Origin: Qipengyuania gelatinilytica
GTDB lineage: Bacteria > Pseudomonadota > Alphaproteobacteria > Sphingomonadales > Sphingomonadaceae
Assembly: GCF_019711315.1 (NCBI RefSeq)
Contig: NZ_CP081294.1
Coordinates: 1,984,001-2,048,000, forward strand
Length of the DNA stretch: 64,000 nt
Direction: 5' to 3'
In this document: in pieces, positions 35,185-45,866 of the stretch
Layout of the letters: each line of letters begins with the position of its first letter
Numbering within the stretch: position 1 is the first letter of the stretch
Notes under the pieces: model-generated
Databases searched by the model: none
What the model saw: only the letters and a program-made list of their open reading frames with translations
What the model was told of the DNA's origin: nothing
Program-made: the position numbers and the translations under genes

Positions 35185-36201
35185 CTAGCCCCTTACGAGG
35201 CCCAGCGCCTCGTAGGTTTTCTCAAGCGTCGGAACCGCGATCTCGCGCGCTTGGGCTGCCCCGCGCGCGAGGATTGCGTCGAGTGCCTCGCGGTCTTCGA
35301 GGAGGCCGGTGAAGCGTTCCGAAATCGGGCGTAGCGTCTCTACCAGCACTTCGCCCAGCGCGGGCTTGAACTTGCCGAAGCCTTCGCCGCCGAAATCCTT
35401 GAGCACGGTTTCGACGCTGCCGTCGGTAAGCGCGGCGTAGATCGTCACGAGGTTCAGCGCCTCGGGGCGGTCTTCCAGACCTTTTTCCTCGCTCGGCAGC
35501 GGCTCAGGATCGGTCTTCGCCTTCTTGACCTTTTTCATCACCTCGTCGGCATCGTCGGCAAGGTTGATGCGGCTCATGTCGGACGGGTCCGACTTGCTCA
35601 TCTTCTTCGCCCCGTCTCGCAGGCTCATGATCCGTGCGGCCTGCGGCGGCACGATCGGATCGGGCAGGGTGAAGACCGGCGCCTCTTCCGACGCGAAGTC
35701 GTTGTTGAACTTCTGCGCGATATCGCGTGCGAGCTCGAGATGCTGCTTCTGGTCCTCGCCCACCGGCACATGCGTCGCCTGGTAAAGCAGCACATCGGCG
35801 GCCTGCAGCACCGGATAGGTGAACAGCGCGACCGACTGGCCCTCGCGGTTCTTGCCCGCCTTGTCCTTCCACTGCGTCATGCGGTTGAGCCAGCCCATGC
35901 GGGCGGTGCCGCCCAGCAGCCATTGCAGTTCTGCGTGCTGCGGGACCTGCGCCTGGTTGAAGACGACGCTCTTCGCCGGATCAATCCCGCAGGCAACCAG
36001 CGCTGCAGCCATTTCCAGCGTACCCTTGCGCAATTCCGCAGGCTCGTGCGGCATCGATATTGCGTGGAGATCGGCAAGGAAAAACAGGCACTGGCCGCCT
36101 TCCTCCATCTCGTCCTGCATCCGCACCCAATTGCGGATCGCCCCCAGGTAGTTACCGAGGTGGAGATTGCCGGTTGGCTGGATGCCGGAGACTACGCGCA
36201 T
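35185..36201 (-). CDS. trpS: Tryptophan-tRNA ligase
   Basis: A 338-residue class I synthetase. HIGH-type motif HLGN at residues 14-17 ([13 protein letters not shown]), KMSKS motif [10 protein letters not shown] at about 200, and the family patterns FLADLHA and [12 protein letters not shown]. It follows murJ by 4 nt on the minus strand, forming a secB-murJ-trpS run. Length is normal for bacteria. Confidence 0.97.
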   Translation of the reverse strand: MRVVSGIQPTGNLHLGNYLGAIRNWVRMQDEMEEGGQCLFFLADLHAISMPHEPAELRKGTLEMAAALVACGIDPAKSVVFNQAQVPQHAELQWLLGGTARMGWLNRMTQWKDKAGKNREGQSVALFTYPVLQAADVLLYQATHVPVGEDQKQHLELARDIAQKFNNDFASEEAPVFTLPDPIVPPQAARIMSLRDGAKKMSKSDPSDMSRINLADDADEVMKKVKKAKTDPEPLPSEEKGLEDRPEALNLVTIYAALTDGSVETVLKDFGGEGFGKFKPALGEVLVETLRPISERFTGLLEDREALDAILARGAAQAREIAVPTLEKTYEALGLVRG

Positions 36202-36205
36202 TGAA

Positions 36206-37810
36206 TCAGGGTACTTTCTTCTTGGTGAGGGCAGCTATGCGCTGCCTGTCGATCGCGCCGACCGCGAAGGCCACGCTGAAATAGACGAATGCCGAACACA
36301 GCACGAGAACCAGCAGGGCACCGAGGCGCTCGAACAGTCCGGCGGAGAACCAGCCGGTTAGCAAATCGCGCGCGAACCACAAGGCAGCGCCCATGGCGGC
36401 TGCTGCGACCAGCTGCCGACCGATACGGCCGACAAGGGCGAGCGGGACCGTGTAATACCCGCGCTTCAGCAGGATCAGGTAGAGATAGCCGACATTGATC
36501 CACGCCCCGATCACGCTGGCCGCAGCAATGCCCGGCACGCCGTATCCGAGCGGCTCGATCACAAGGCCCGGCAGCGAAAAGCCGATGTTCCATGCGCAGC
36601 TGGCCACGAATACGAAGAGCGAAATGAAGGCGGCCACGACCGGTGTCTTGGTATCGGAGCGGGCATAGAAATTGGGCACCAGCACCTTGACCAGCACATA
36701 GGCGGGAAGGCCGAGCACCAGCACGCCGAGCACTGCGCCGGCAGCGGCGGCGTCTTCCATGGTGAAGCGCCCGCCCTGGAAGATCATCGTGATGAACGGC
36801 GTCGCGCAGATCGCCATTGCGACCGCTGCGGGGATCGTGAGCAGCATCGACAGCTCGATCGCGTCGGACTGGATGCGGTCCGCACCTTCCTTGTTGTCGC
36901 TCCCGATGAATTTCGACAGCGTCGGCAGGATGGCGGTCGATAGCGCGATGCCGATGATGCCGAGCGGCAGCTGGTTCAGCCGGTCGGCGTAATTCATGTG
37001 GCTGACCGAGCCTTCGTAAAGCTGGTTGAGGAAGTAGAGCTGGACCAGCGTGTTGATCTGGTAGGCACCCCCACCGATTGCCGCAGGCAGGGCGATGACC
37101 GACATCCGCTTCACTTCGGGCGTGATGCGCGGCCATAGAACGCGAGGCCGAAAGCCTTCCACCCGCGTCCAGATATAGAGCCACGCCAGTTGCATGACGC
37201 CTGCCACGGGCACGGCCCATGCGACTGCATAGCCGGTCTGTTCCACGCTCCAGCCCAGCTTCCCGGCAGCATATTCGCCGCCGAGCAGTGCCGCGATGAG
37301 CACGAGGTTGAGGATGATCGGGAAGCTGGCGCCCGGCGCGAACCGGCTGACCGAATTGAGCATGCCGGTGAACAGGGTCACCAGGCTGACCAGCAGGATG
37401 TATGGGAACATGATCCGCGCGAATGATACCGCGAGATCGAATCTCACAGGGTCGATCGGCTTGTCGGCGAGGAGCCAGATCACGCCCGGCATGGCGATCA
37501 TCATGACCGCGCACAGCAGGATCAGCACCGGCAGGAAGATGCTCAGAACGTCGTCCGAGAAGCTCCGCGCGCTTTCCAGGCCGCCTTCGCCGTGAAGGCG
37601 CTTGGAAAACATCGGCACGAAAGCGGCCGAAAAGGCGCCTTCCGCGAACAGGCGGCGGAAGACGTTGGGGATGATGAAGGCCTGGAACCACGCATCGGTC
37701 ACCGCATTGGCGCCGAGCACGCGGCTGAAGATCATCTCGCGCGCCATGCCGGCGATACGGCTCACCATGGTGAGCGAGCCGATCGTTCCGACGTGCTTGA
37801 GCAGGCTCAT
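36206..37810 (-). CDS. murJ: Lipid II flippase MurJ (MviN)
   Basis: A 534-residue polytopic membrane protein of the MOP superfamily, with about 14 helices. The N-terminus [30 protein letters not shown] is split by the conserved SRIxG; the pattern [20 protein letters not shown] is a strong MurJ signature. It moves lipid II across the inner membrane for peptidoglycan synthesis. It lies between secB and trpS, with 22 nt to secB. Confidence 0.97.
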   Translation of the reverse strand: MSLLKHVGTIGSLTMVSRIAGMAREMIFSRVLGANAVTDAWFQAFIIPNVFRRLFAEGAFSAAFVPMFSKRLHGEGGLESARSFSDDVLSIFLPVLILLCAVMMIAMPGVIWLLADKPIDPVRFDLAVSFARIMFPYILLVSLVTLFTGMLNSVSRFAPGASFPIILNLVLIAALLGGEYAAGKLGWSVEQTGYAVAWAVPVAGVMQLAWLYIWTRVEGFRPRVLWPRITPEVKRMSVIALPAAIGGGAYQINTLVQLYFLNQLYEGSVSHMNYADRLNQLPLGIIGIALSTAILPTLSKFIGSDNKEGADRIQSDAIELSMLLTIPAAVAMAICATPFITMIFQGGRFTMEDAAAAGAVLGVLVLGLPAYVLVKVLVPNFYARSDTKTPVVAAFISLFVFVASCAWNIGFSLPGLVIEPLGYGVPGIAAASVIGAWINVGYLYLILLKRGYYTVPLALVGRIGRQLVAAAAMGAALWFARDLLTGWFSAGLFERLGALLVLVLCSAFVYFSVAFAVGAIDRQRIAALTKKKVP

Positions 37811-37832
37811 GGCCTAGCCTTGGCTTTCGCTA

Positions 37833-38366
37833 TCAGGCGTCGCCGGTCGGCGCGGCCGGGGCGCCTTCGCCCTGCTGCGCCGCGCGGGCCTGGAGCTGCT
37901 GCTGGTAGAGCGCACCGAAATCCATCGGGTCGAGCAGCAGCGGCGGGAAACCGGCGTCGCGCACGGCGTCGGAAATGATGGCCCGGGCGTAGGGGAACAG
38001 CAGGCGCGGCGTTTCCGCGAAGAGGAATGCGTGAGCATGCTCTTCAGGCACGTTGCGGATGCCGACGAGGCCGCAATAGGCCAGCTCGACGATGTAGAGA
38101 TTGCCTTGTTCGGCATCGGCACGGGCGGTCAGCTTCAGCTCGACTTCGTGCACTTCGTCGGTGATCTGGCTGGCACCGATGTTCACCTGGATGTCGACCT
38201 TGGGCTGGTCATTCCACTGGTAGCACTTGGGCGCGTTGGGGTTCTCGACCGAGAAATCCTTCACATACTGGTTCAGCAGGCCCACCGAGGGACGGTTGTC
38301 GGCGCCATTGGCGCCGGCTGCGGGATCCATGTCGAGGTCGGTCAGAACATTGTTGTCGTCAGCCAT
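37833..38366 (-). CDS. secB: Protein-export chaperone SecB
   Basis: A 177-residue tetrameric export chaperone. After an acidic N-terminus the core is YVKDFSVENPNAP, VNIGASQITDEVHEVELKLTA, CGLVGIRNV and ARAIISDAVRDAGFPPLLLDPMDFGALY, all typical. The start at 38366 is fixed by homology; upstream codons in the open frame are not SecB-like. SecB holds preproteins unfolded and delivers them to SecA. It is divergent from the Tim44-like gene, an arrangement common in alphaproteobacteria. Confidence 0.97.
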   Translation of the reverse strand: MADDNNVLTDLDMDPAAGANGADNRPSVGLLNQYVKDFSVENPNAPKCYQWNDQPKVDIQVNIGASQITDEVHEVELKLTARADAEQGNLYIVELAYCGLVGIRNVPEEHAHAFLFAETPRLLFPYARAIISDAVRDAGFPPLLLDPMDFGALYQQQLQARAAQQGEGAPAAPTGDA

Positions 38367-38625
38367 TTTGGTCACTTCTTGTCGAGAATCTGGAAAATTA
38401 CGCGAGGGAAGCGCGATCGCCGCCTCACGGTTCGCTGGCGCGCCTAGCACCGCCTTGCGCGCTGGGCAATGCGGCTGGCAGGCTGCGCCCTGGCGCAACC
38501 ACCAGCCGATGCGCCGAGAATGGTGCATTGCCCGTTTGTAATTCGACCCTATCTAGGGCAGACAGGACTGGAACTTCGAGAGCGCGCCAAGCGTAGCCCT
38601 CATACAAGCTGAACGGAAATTTCAC

Positions 38626-39285
38626 GTGATCACCGAGATCGTCATCCTCGCCGCCATCGCAGCCTTTCTGGGCCTGCGCCTCTATTCCGTGCTCGGCCAG
38701 CGGTCGGAGCATGAGGAAGAGCCGATCTCCCGACGCTATGATTCGCCGGAAAACCGCATCGCTCCCGCGACCGAACGGCCGAGCGAACCTGTGCGCGAAC
38801 CCGTCCGCCTGCGCAGCATCGACAATGGCTCGAGCGCGAATGAAGCGGGCGTACGCGCCATCGCCTCGGCCGACCCGCGTTTCGACCTGCTCGGCTTCCT
38901 CGAAGGTGCCAAGGCTGCCTACGGCATGATCCTCGAAGCCTTCTGGAATGGCGACAAGGAAACCCTGCGCGACCTGACCGACGACGATGTCTACGCCGGT
39001 TTCTCGTCTGCCATCGACGCGCGCGAAGCGGCTGGCGAAACGCTCGACAATCGCCTGATCCGGATCGAGGACGCGACCATCCATTCGGCCGAACTCGACA
39101 AGCGCACCGCACGCATTGCCGTGCTGTTCGTCTCGGACATCGCCTCGGTCACGCGCGACAAGGACGGCAATGTCGTTGCCGGTTCGCTCGACGATGCCGT
39201 CGAAAGCCGCGATATCTGGACTTTCACCCGCAATGTCGACGCTATGGACCCCAACTGGGTGCTCGACGAGACCGACCAGGCCTAA
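38626..39285 (+). CDS. Tim44-like domain protein
   Basis: A 219-residue protein starting with GTG. One N-terminal helix (ITEIVILAAIAAFLGLRLYSVLG) is followed by a charged linker (about 25-80) and a Tim44-like domain (about 85-215) with FDLLGFLEGAKAAYGMILEAFWNGD, RIEDATIHS and DIWTFTRNVDAMDPNWVLDET. Bacterial relatives (TimA) are inner-membrane proteins related to mitochondrial Tim44; their role is not well defined. It lies 25 nt before mltA and is divergent from secB, the usual alphaproteobacterial context. Confidence 0.9.
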   Translation: MITEIVILAAIAAFLGLRLYSVLGQRSEHEEEPISRRYDSPENRIAPATERPSEPVREPVRLRSIDNGSSANEAGVRAIASADPRFDLLGFLEGAKAAYGMILEAFWNGDKETLRDLTDDDVYAGFSSAIDAREAAGETLDNRLIRIEDATIHSAELDKRTARIAVLFVSDIASVTRDKDGNVVAGSLDDAVESRDIWTFTRNVDAMDPNWVLDETDQA

Positions 39286-39310
39286 GCCACCCGCCAAGCT
39301 GGAGAAAGGC

Positions 39311-40495
39311 ATGCAACGTCTAGCCGGGCTGGTTGCAGCCTTTGCCCTTGCCGGATGCGCGGCCAATCCCGATGCGCGCCCCCCTGAAGATCTCGGTGTG
39401 GTCGAGGCGCCTGAAGCCGCGCCGGTGGAGACGGCCTCTGCGGCCATGCTCATGCCGGGGCCCGATATCGAGACCATGCCTTTCGTCGGTTTCGATGCCG
39501 CGCCCGCGCTCGAGGCATTCAAGCGCTCGTGCGACAAGATCCTGTTCCGTGACGATACCAGCGGCCTCACGCGCCGCGTGGACTGGCAGGCGCCCTGCGG
39601 CGCAGCGGTGAACTGGTCGGGCGATGCGGGAGAATTCTTTCGCAGCCAGTTCGAAACGGTCATCGTCGGTGACGGGACGGCTTTCGCCACGGGCTATTAC
39701 GAACCCGAAATCCTCGGCAGCCGGACGCGCCAGCCCGGCTACGAAGTGCCGGTCTATGCACTTCCCGACGATCTCGAGCGGGCTTGGCCCGCCGATGTTC
39801 CCGAAGACGAGCGCACCGGCCGTCCGCCGCTTGGCCGCTACAATGAGGCGGGCGAGTTCGTCCGCTATTTCGAGCGTTCCGAGATCGTAGCGGGCGCGCT
39901 GGACGGCAAGGTGCCGGTGATTGCCTGGGCCGCCGATCCGGTCGAATTCTTCTTCCTCCAGATCCAGGGCAGCGGCCTGCTGCGCCTGCCTGATGGCGAT
40001 GTCATGCGCATCGGATACGCGGGTCAGAACGGGCGCGAATATGTCGCCATCGGTCGGCCCATGCGCGAGCAGGGCCTGATCGGCGAGGGCACCGAATACC
40101 CGACCTCGATGCAGGGCCTGATGGGATGGCTGCGCGCAAATCCGGAACGCGCCGATGAGATCCTGAACCTCAACAAGAGCTGGATCTTCTTCCGCAATCT
40201 CGACACCGACGGTCCGCTCGGCTCGCTCGAAGTGCCGGTCTACGCCCGCGACAGCGTGGCGGTCGATCCGAAGTTCGTCCCCTATGGCGCGCCGGTCTGG
40301 CTCGACATGGAAGCCGACGTCGCCGACGGTTTGTGGATCGCGCAGGACACGGGCGGCGCGATCCGGGGTGCCAACCGCTTCGACACGTTCTGGGGCAATG
40401 GCGCGGACGCCCGCGAGATTGCAGGAGCGATGAGCTCTAGCGGCAAGGCTTACCTGCTGCTGCCCAAGGGGACGCTCGCGCGCTTGAAGCAATGA
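39311..40495 (+). CDS. mltA: Membrane-bound lytic murein transglycosylase A
   Basis: A 394-residue outer-membrane lipoprotein: signal MQRLAGLVAAFALAGC with lipid-bearing Cys16. The MltA domain includes FATGYYEPEILGSRT, FFLQIQGSG and YAGQNGREY, and the C-terminal 3D domain has WIAQDTGGAIRGANRFDTFWG with the catalytic Asp. It cleaves peptidoglycan glycan strands. The start at 39311 has GGAGAAAGG upstream. The stop overlaps the Smr gene start (ATGA). Confidence 0.96.
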   Translation: MQRLAGLVAAFALAGCAANPDARPPEDLGVVEAPEAAPVETASAAMLMPGPDIETMPFVGFDAAPALEAFKRSCDKILFRDDTSGLTRRVDWQAPCGAAVNWSGDAGEFFRSQFETVIVGDGTAFATGYYEPEILGSRTRQPGYEVPVYALPDDLERAWPADVPEDERTGRPPLGRYNEAGEFVRYFERSEIVAGALDGKVPVIAWAADPVEFFFLQIQGSGLLRLPDGDVMRIGYAGQNGREYVAIGRPMREQGLIGEGTEYPTSMQGLMGWLRANPERADEILNLNKSWIFFRNLDTDGPLGSLEVPVYARDSVAVDPKFVPYGAPVWLDMEADVADGLWIAQDTGGAIRGANRFDTFWGNGADAREIAGAMSSSGKAYLLLPKGTLARLKQ

Positions 40496-41043
40496 GCGCG
40501 CCGCGAGGACTCTCGGCCGAAGAAGCGCAAGCCTGGGAAAAGGTCGCCGCGACGGTGAAGCCGATGCATAGGCGGCAGAAGCCGACAAGCGAGGATCTCG
40601 CGCCCGCGCCGGTGTTGCCGAAGAAAGTCCTGCTCAAGCCGCAGCAGCCCAGGCCGCCGGTCAAGCCCGCTCCGCCACCTGCCAGGACGCCGCAGAACAA
40701 TCTCGACGGGCAGTGGGACAAGCGCCTCAAGTCCGGTGCGATCCAGCCCGACTTCACGCTCGACCTGCACGGGCATACTCTCGATGCAGCCTATGACCGG
40801 TTGATGAGCGGCGTGTCGCAGGCGCGCGCGATGGGCGCGCGCACGATCCTGCTCGTGACGGGCAAGCCGCGTCCGGTCGATCCGGCGGACCGCGGCTCGA
40901 AGCGCGGGGCGATCCGCGCCAAGGTGCTCGATTGGCTCGCGGCCTCCAGCCACCACGCGGCCATCGCCGCCGTGCGCCGCGCCCATATCCGCCACGGGGG
41001 CGAGGGCGCGCTTTACATCGTGCTCAGGCGGGAACGCGGATAA
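40492..41043 (+). CDS. Smr-domain protein
   Basis: A 183-residue protein with a disordered Pro/Ala/Lys-rich N-terminal half and a C-terminal Smr domain (about 80-180): LDLHGHTLDAAYDRL, ARTILLVTGKPRP and AHIRHGGEGALYIVLRRERG. Smr domains are nucleases or nucleic-acid binders (related to MutS2 C-termini). It is translationally coupled to mltA and overlaps the convergent Pr6Pr-type gene by 20 bp. Its target is unknown. Confidence 0.92.
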   Translation: MSAPRGLSAEEAQAWEKVAATVKPMHRRQKPTSEDLAPAPVLPKKVLLKPQQPRPPVKPAPPPARTPQNNLDGQWDKRLKSGAIQPDFTLDLHGHTLDAAYDRLMSGVSQARAMGARTILLVTGKPRPVDPADRGSKRGAIRAKVLDWLAASSHHAAIAAVRRAHIRHGGEGALYIVLRRERG

Positions 41044-41638
41044 GCCTGCGGATCGCCAGCAGCAGCGCGGCCACGAGCAGGAACAGCACTGCTAGCCCGG
41101 CCATGTTGAGAAGCACCGTGCCAAGTCCGAGGCTCGGCTGGTCGAGGAAGAAATAGGGGTAGAACCCCGTAAGCGCGCCATTCACCAGCGCGAAGCCGCC
41201 GTAGACGACCGGCACCAGCATCACGATCGGAAGCGAGCGCCAGCCGGCAAGCCCGTCGCGTGAGAAGGCCAGCCACCACAGCACGCCGCCTGCCGGGACC
41301 ACGGTGTGATGCGCGATGTTCGTCCACCAGTCGACACCCTGCGGGTCATGCGCGGAGGCCAGCAGCAGGTGGTAGACCGCCGCGATAATCACCAGCGCGG
41401 CGGCCAGGGCAAAGGGAATGCGTGGCTCGATCCGCCCGCGAAGCGCGATCCAGCCGAAAAATATGCCGGCCGCGACATTGCCCCAGATGGTGAACCATCG
41501 CAGCATCGCGCCCCATGCCGCCCACATGGTCCCGTCGCGTTCTAGGTTGCCGACCGACTGCGCAACCAGCGAGACGATGGCGATGAGAGAGATGAGTGCA
41601 GCGCAAACGCGTGCGGTGCGAGAGAAGGCGGTGTCCAT
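41024..41638 (-). CDS. Pr6Pr-family membrane protein
   Basis: A 204-residue protein with about six membrane helices, for example residues 10-28, 45-65, 72-92, 105-125, 135-155 and 172-196. FTIWGNVAAGIFFGW, WTNIAHHTVVPAGGVLWWLAF and GFYPYFFLD resemble the Pr6Pr/FAR-17a family. It has no assigned bacterial function. Its 3' end overlaps the Smr gene tail to tail. Confidence 0.85.
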   Translation of the reverse strand: MDTAFSRTARVCAALISLIAIVSLVAQSVGNLERDGTMWAAWGAMLRWFTIWGNVAAGIFFGWIALRGRIEPRIPFALAAALVIIAAVYHLLLASAHDPQGVDWWTNIAHHTVVPAGGVLWWLAFSRDGLAGWRSLPIVMLVPVVYGGFALVNGALTGFYPYFFLDQPSLGLGTVLLNMAGLAVLFLLVAALLLAIRRLIRVPA

Positions 41639-41687
41639 GACCGCCTCCTAACGCACCGCCTGCGTAATGCCAGAGCTTCGTGCCGCC

Positions 41688-43268
41688 TTATTCGGCGGGT
41701 TCGGCTTCGCGCGCTTTCGCGTCCACCACGTCCGGCCCGAGCGTCGCCTCGTCGGTGGTCGACTTGGCCGAACCCATACCCGGCGCGGTCGATTTGCCGC
41801 CCAGCTTGTCGCGCACGGCTTTCTCGATCCGCCCGCCGATCGTCTCGTCGACATTCTTCCAGTAGTCGAAGGCGCGCATGAGGACTTTCTCGCTCACCCC
41901 GTCGGCAAGGTGACCGGCGACATTGGACACGAAACGCTCGCGCTGCGCGTCGTCCATGACCTCGTTCACGAGGGCGCGGGCCTGGCTCCAGTCGTCGTCA
42001 TCCTCGCGCAAGGTATAGGCCTGGCGCACCATGTCGCCATCGGCATGCCAGGTTGCCTCGCCGCCCACTTCGGGCTGTGCGGCCGGACCGCCATAGGAGT
42101 TGGGCGCATAGACCGGGTCCACCGCATTGGTCACGCGCATGGCGCCCGCGCGCGAGTACGAATTGACCTCCGCGTTTTTCGCCGAGTTGACCGGGATCTG
42201 CTTGTAATTGACCCCGAGCCGGTGGCGATGAGCGTCGGCATAGGAGAAGCCGCGGGCGAGCAGCATCTTGTCGGGCGAGAGGCCGATGCCGGGCACCATG
42301 TTGTTGGGCTCGAAGGCGAGTTGCTCGATCTGCGTGTCCCAGTCGACCGGGTTCTCGTTCAGCACCAGCTTGCCCACCTCGATCAGCGGATAATCGGCAT
42401 GCGGCCATGTCTTGGTGAGGTCGAACGGGTTGATGCGATAGGTCTTGGCGTCCTCGTAGGGCATGATCTGCCATTTCAGCGTCCAGCTCGGGAAATCGCC
42501 CTCGTGGATCGCGTCGAACAGGTCGCGGCGGTGGTAATCGCTGTCCTCGCCCGCCTTCTTGACCGCTTCTTCCTGCGTCAGATGGGCGTTGCCGCTCATC
42601 TCGCCGACATCGGTCATGAAGTGGAACTTGACCCAGAACTTCTCGCCCGCCTCGTTGATGAGCATGTATGTGTGGCTGCCGTAACCGTTCATTTCGCGCC
42701 AGTTCTTCGGCACGCCGCGGTCGCCCATGAGGTAGGTGACCTGGTGCGCGCTTTCGGGCGACAGGGTCCAGAAATCCCACATCATGTCGTGATCGCGCAG
42801 GCCGTTGTCGGCACGGCGCTTCTGGCTGCGGATGAAGTGCTGGAATTTCAGCGGATCGCGGATGAAGAAGATCGGCGTGTTGTTGCCGACCATGTCGAAA
42901 TTGCCATCCTCGGTGTAGAATTTGACCGAGAAACCGCGCGGATCGCGCCAGGTATCGGGGCTCCCGCGCTCGCCCGCCACGGTCGAGAAACGCATGGCGG
43001 TGTCGGTCTTCGCGCCCTTCTGGAACAGCTTGGCCTTGGTGTATTGCGACACATCATGCGTGGTTTCGAAATAACCGAAGGCGCCCGAACCCTTGGCATG
43101 CGGCTGGCGCTCGGGAATGCGCTCGCGATTGAAGTTCGCCATCTGCTCGATGAGGTAGTGGTCGTTGAGCACGATGGGGCCATCACGGCCGAGGGTGAGC
43201 GAATGCTCGTCGCTGGGAGCGCGGATACCGGCGTCGGTGGTGGTGGGGGGAACTTTACGGTCAGCCAT
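41688..43268 (-). CDS. katA: Monofunctional haem catalase
   Basis: A 526-residue clade-3-like catalase that dismutates hydrogen peroxide. The distal His is H57 in [45 protein letters not shown] and the proximal haem ligand Y343 in [14 protein letters not shown] are all present. Start at 43268 (MADRKVPP). A 19-bp palindrome lies 19 nt upstream of the ATG. The C-terminal ~40 residues are charged and variable. It lies downstream of katG on the same strand, but the katG terminator stands between them, so it must have its own promoter. Confidence 0.95.
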   Translation of the reverse strand: MADRKVPPTTTDAGIRAPSDEHSLTLGRDGPIVLNDHYLIEQMANFNRERIPERQPHAKGSGAFGYFETTHDVSQYTKAKLFQKGAKTDTAMRFSTVAGERGSPDTWRDPRGFSVKFYTEDGNFDMVGNNTPIFFIRDPLKFQHFIRSQKRRADNGLRDHDMMWDFWTLSPESAHQVTYLMGDRGVPKNWREMNGYGSHTYMLINEAGEKFWVKFHFMTDVGEMSGNAHLTQEEAVKKAGEDSDYHRRDLFDAIHEGDFPSWTLKWQIMPYEDAKTYRINPFDLTKTWPHADYPLIEVGKLVLNENPVDWDTQIEQLAFEPNNMVPGIGLSPDKMLLARGFSYADAHRHRLGVNYKQIPVNSAKNAEVNSYSRAGAMRVTNAVDPVYAPNSYGGPAAQPEVGGEATWHADGDMVRQAYTLREDDDDWSQARALVNEVMDDAQRERFVSNVAGHLADGVSEKVLMRAFDYWKNVDETIGGRIEKAVRDKLGGKSTAPGMGSAKSTTDEATLGPDVVDAKAREAEPAE

Positions 43269-43286
43269 GGCAACTTGCCTTTTTTC

Positions 43287-43305
43287 TATGAGGGTGAACC
43301 TCATA
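43287..43305 (-). promoter_or_regulatory. 19-bp palindrome before katA
   Basis: TATGAGG (43287-43293) and CCTCATA (43299-43305) are perfect inverted arms with a 5-nt centre, directly upstream of the katA start. It is a candidate operator or 5'-UTR hairpin. Confidence 0.5.
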
Positions 43306-43382
43306 CGGCTGGACAGTCGGTAACGTTCCGCGTCGCGTCCTTCCAAAAAAACGGCTCAGCCTGATCGCTTGTCCGGCTCATG

Positions 43383-43415
43383 AAAAAGCCCCCCGGCATC
43401 GCTGCCGGGGGGCTT
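43383..43415 (-). terminator. Rho-independent terminator of katG
   Basis: GCCCCCCGGC (43388-43397) and GCCGGGGGGC (43404-43413) form a perfect 10-bp stem; on the minus strand TTTTT follows. Confidence 0.92.
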
Positions 43416-43442
43416 GGTGCGGTCCCGAAGGGGCTCGCCCCC

Positions 43443-45659
43443 TTACTTGTGGTATTTCGCGTAGGTCAGGTCGAAGCGATCGGCGTCCATGACCTTGGTC
43501 CAGGCCTTGACGAAGTCGCGCATGAACTTCTCCTCGTTTCCGTTCTCGGCATAGACCTCGGCAACTGCGCGCAGGCGCGAGTTCGAGCCGAAGACGAGGT
43601 CGGTGCGCGTGGCGCGCCACAGTTCCTTGCCGGTCTTGCGGCAGGTGCCGACGAATTCCTCGTCGCCGCTGTCGTCGACTTCTTCCCAGATCACGCCCAT
43701 GCCGAGCAGGTTGACGAACCAGCTGTTGTCCAGCTTGCCCGGAGTCTCGGTAAGGACGCCGATACGGTTGCCATGCGTGGTGTGCTTGGTCACCGCGCCC
43801 ATGGCCCGCATCCCGCCGACCAGTGCGGTCATCTCGGGAATGGACAGGCCGAGCAGGTGCGCCCTGTCGACCAGCATGTCCTCGGTCTTCACCGAAGCCT
43901 TGGTCTTGAGGTAGTTGCGGAATCCGTCGGCAAACGGTTCCAGCGGTTCCCAGCTCTCGGCATCGAAGTCTTCGCGTTTCGCATCGCCGCGGCCGGTGGT
44001 GACCGGGACGGAGATGTCGAAACCAGCATCCTTGGCTGCCTTCTCGACTGCGGCCGAACCGGCGATGACGATGGCATCGGCCATCGAGATGCCGCCGCGG
44101 ATCTCGTCGAGCTTGGTGAGCACCCTGCCGAGTTCCTCGGGATCGTTGACCTTCCAGTTCTTGATCTCGTCGAAGCGGATGTGCGCGCCGTTGGCGCCGC
44201 CGCGATGATCCGAGTTGCGGTAGGTCGAGGCCGAGGCCCAGGCCGCCTTGACCAGTTCGGGAACGGTCAGGCCGCTATCGAGCACCTTCGACTTGAAGGC
44301 CGAGACATCGCTGTCCGAAACCTGCGTGCCGGCGGGAACGGGGTCCTGCCAGATCAGGTCTTCTTCGGGCACTTCGGGGCCGAGGTAACGGACCTTGGGG
44401 CCCATGTCGCGGTGGCACAGCTTGAACCATGCGCGGGCAAAGGCATCGTCGAGCGCCGCCTGGTCGTCGCGGAAACGTTCGGAAATCTTGCGATATTCCG
44501 GGTCGCGCTTCAGCGCCATGTCGGCGGTGGTCATCATCGTGGGGACCTTCTTGGACGGATCGCGCGCGTCGGGCGCCATGTCCTCCGGGTCCGGGTTGAT
44601 CGGCTGCCACTGGTTCGCGCCTGCGGGGCTCTGGACGAGCTCGTAGTCATATTTGAACAGCAGGCGGAAGTAGTCGTTACCCCACTGGGTCGGGTTCGGG
44701 GTCCAGGCGCCTTCGATGCCCGAGGTGGTGATGTGACCCTTGCCGATTTCCTCGGGGTCGGTCAGCCAGCCGAAGCCCATGCGGTGCAGCATTTCGCCTT
44801 CCGGCGCGCTGCCGAATGTGTCGGCGGGCTTGGCACCATGTGCTTTGCCGAAGGCGTGCCCGCCAGCGGTGAGGGCAACGGTCTCCTCGTCGTTCATGGC
44901 CATGCGGGTGAAGGTTTCACGCATGTCGCGGGCCATGCCCTCGGCGTCGTGCGGATTGCCGCCCGGACCTTCGGGATTGACGTAGATGAGGCCCATCTGG
45001 ATCGCGGCGAGCGGGTTTTCGAGCGCCATGCCCTCGTCGGGCTGGATGCGCGTTTCTGCACCGGTATCGACCCACTTTTCTTCTGTGCCCCAATAGACGG
45101 TTTCGGGGTCGAACACGTCCTTGCGGCCGCCACCGAAGCCGAACACGGGTCCACCCATGCTCTCGATCGCGACATTGCCGGTGAGGATGAAGAGGTCGGC
45201 CCAGCTGATGTGCTTGCCGTATTTCTGCTTGATCGGCCACAGCAGGCGGCGCGCCTTGTCGAGGTTGCCGTTATCGGGCCAGCTGTTGAGCGGAGCAAAG
45301 CGCTGCTGGCCGCTGCCGCCGCCGCCGCGACCGTCGCCGGTGCGATAGGTGCCGGCGGCGTGCCAGGCCATGCGGATGAAGAAGGGGCCATAGTGACCAT
45401 AGTCGGCCGGCCACCAGTCCTGGCTGTCGGTCATCAGGTCGGTCAGGTCTTTCTTCAGCGCCTGGTAGTCGATCGCGTTGAAGGCTTCGCAATAATCGAA
45501 ATCCTCGTCCATCGGATCGGCCTTGCGGCCGCCTTCGGTCAGGATTTCCAGGTCGAGCTGGTCGGGCCACCAGTCGCGGTTACGACGACCGAAAAGGTCT
45601 CGCGTGCCCGCATTTCCATGGAAGGGGCAGCCGCTGATATCTCCGGTTTTGGCGTCCAT
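43443..45659 (-). CDS. katG: Catalase-peroxidase
   Basis: A 738-residue bifunctional haem enzyme. The distal triad Arg96, Trp99, His100 is visible in [30 protein letters not shown] and YVNPEGPGG (the Tyr of the Met-Tyr-Trp cross-link) follow, then the C-terminal duplicated domain. The RBS GAGGAGAG lies 6-8 nt before the ATG. TATATA in the short 5' region is a candidate -10. A CCAATCGATT-type inverted repeat lies 84-113 nt upstream, like the one before ahpC. Terminated before katA. Confidence 0.97.
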   Translation of the reverse strand: MDAKTGDISGCPFHGNAGTRDLFGRRNRDWWPDQLDLEILTEGGRKADPMDEDFDYCEAFNAIDYQALKKDLTDLMTDSQDWWPADYGHYGPFFIRMAWHAAGTYRTGDGRGGGGSGQQRFAPLNSWPDNGNLDKARRLLWPIKQKYGKHISWADLFILTGNVAIESMGGPVFGFGGGRKDVFDPETVYWGTEEKWVDTGAETRIQPDEGMALENPLAAIQMGLIYVNPEGPGGNPHDAEGMARDMRETFTRMAMNDEETVALTAGGHAFGKAHGAKPADTFGSAPEGEMLHRMGFGWLTDPEEIGKGHITTSGIEGAWTPNPTQWGNDYFRLLFKYDYELVQSPAGANQWQPINPDPEDMAPDARDPSKKVPTMMTTADMALKRDPEYRKISERFRDDQAALDDAFARAWFKLCHRDMGPKVRYLGPEVPEEDLIWQDPVPAGTQVSDSDVSAFKSKVLDSGLTVPELVKAAWASASTYRNSDHRGGANGAHIRFDEIKNWKVNDPEELGRVLTKLDEIRGGISMADAIVIAGSAAVEKAAKDAGFDISVPVTTGRGDAKREDFDAESWEPLEPFADGFRNYLKTKASVKTEDMLVDRAHLLGLSIPEMTALVGGMRAMGAVTKHTTHGNRIGVLTETPGKLDNSWFVNLLGMGVIWEEVDDSGDEEFVGTCRKTGKELWRATRTDLVFGSNSRLRAVAEVYAENGNEEKFMRDFVKAWTKVMDADRFDLTYAKYHK

Positions 45660-45742
45660 CTAATCGCTCTCCTCTCGTATATAGACTCGGGTCTCCCGTC
45701 CGAGTTGACATTCGAGAAGATGAACCCGCCCCTCTAATTCGT

Positions 45743-45772
45743 CCAATCGATTAAACGGTTCAAATTGATTGG
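45743..45772 (-). promoter_or_regulatory. 30-bp imperfect inverted repeat upstream of katG
   Basis: CCAATCGATT (45743-45752) and AATTGATTGG (45763-45772) are inverted arms with one mismatch and a 10-nt spacer. A related palindrome lies before ahpC. It is a candidate site for a peroxide-responsive regulator such as OxyR; the regulator itself is not in the window. Confidence 0.5.
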
Positions 45773-45809
45773 CTGAGGCGATTTTACGACGAGGCGTGCT
45801 CCGCGCACG

Positions 45810-45845
45810 AAAAACGCCGCCATTCGCTTGGAATGACGGCGCTTT
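45810..45845 (-). terminator. Terminator of ahpF
   Basis: Stem CGCCG-x-CATT with AATG-x-CGGCG around a 7-nt loop, followed on the minus strand by TTTT. It lies about 20 nt past the ahpF stop. Confidence 0.8.
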
Positions 45846-45866
45846 TCCTGCTGACCTGGATCAAGT

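Noticed and set aside
38425..39690. A 421-codon minus-strand ORF over the Tim44-like and mltA genes
   Set aside because: It spans two real genes and an intergenic gap, and its translation has no family features.
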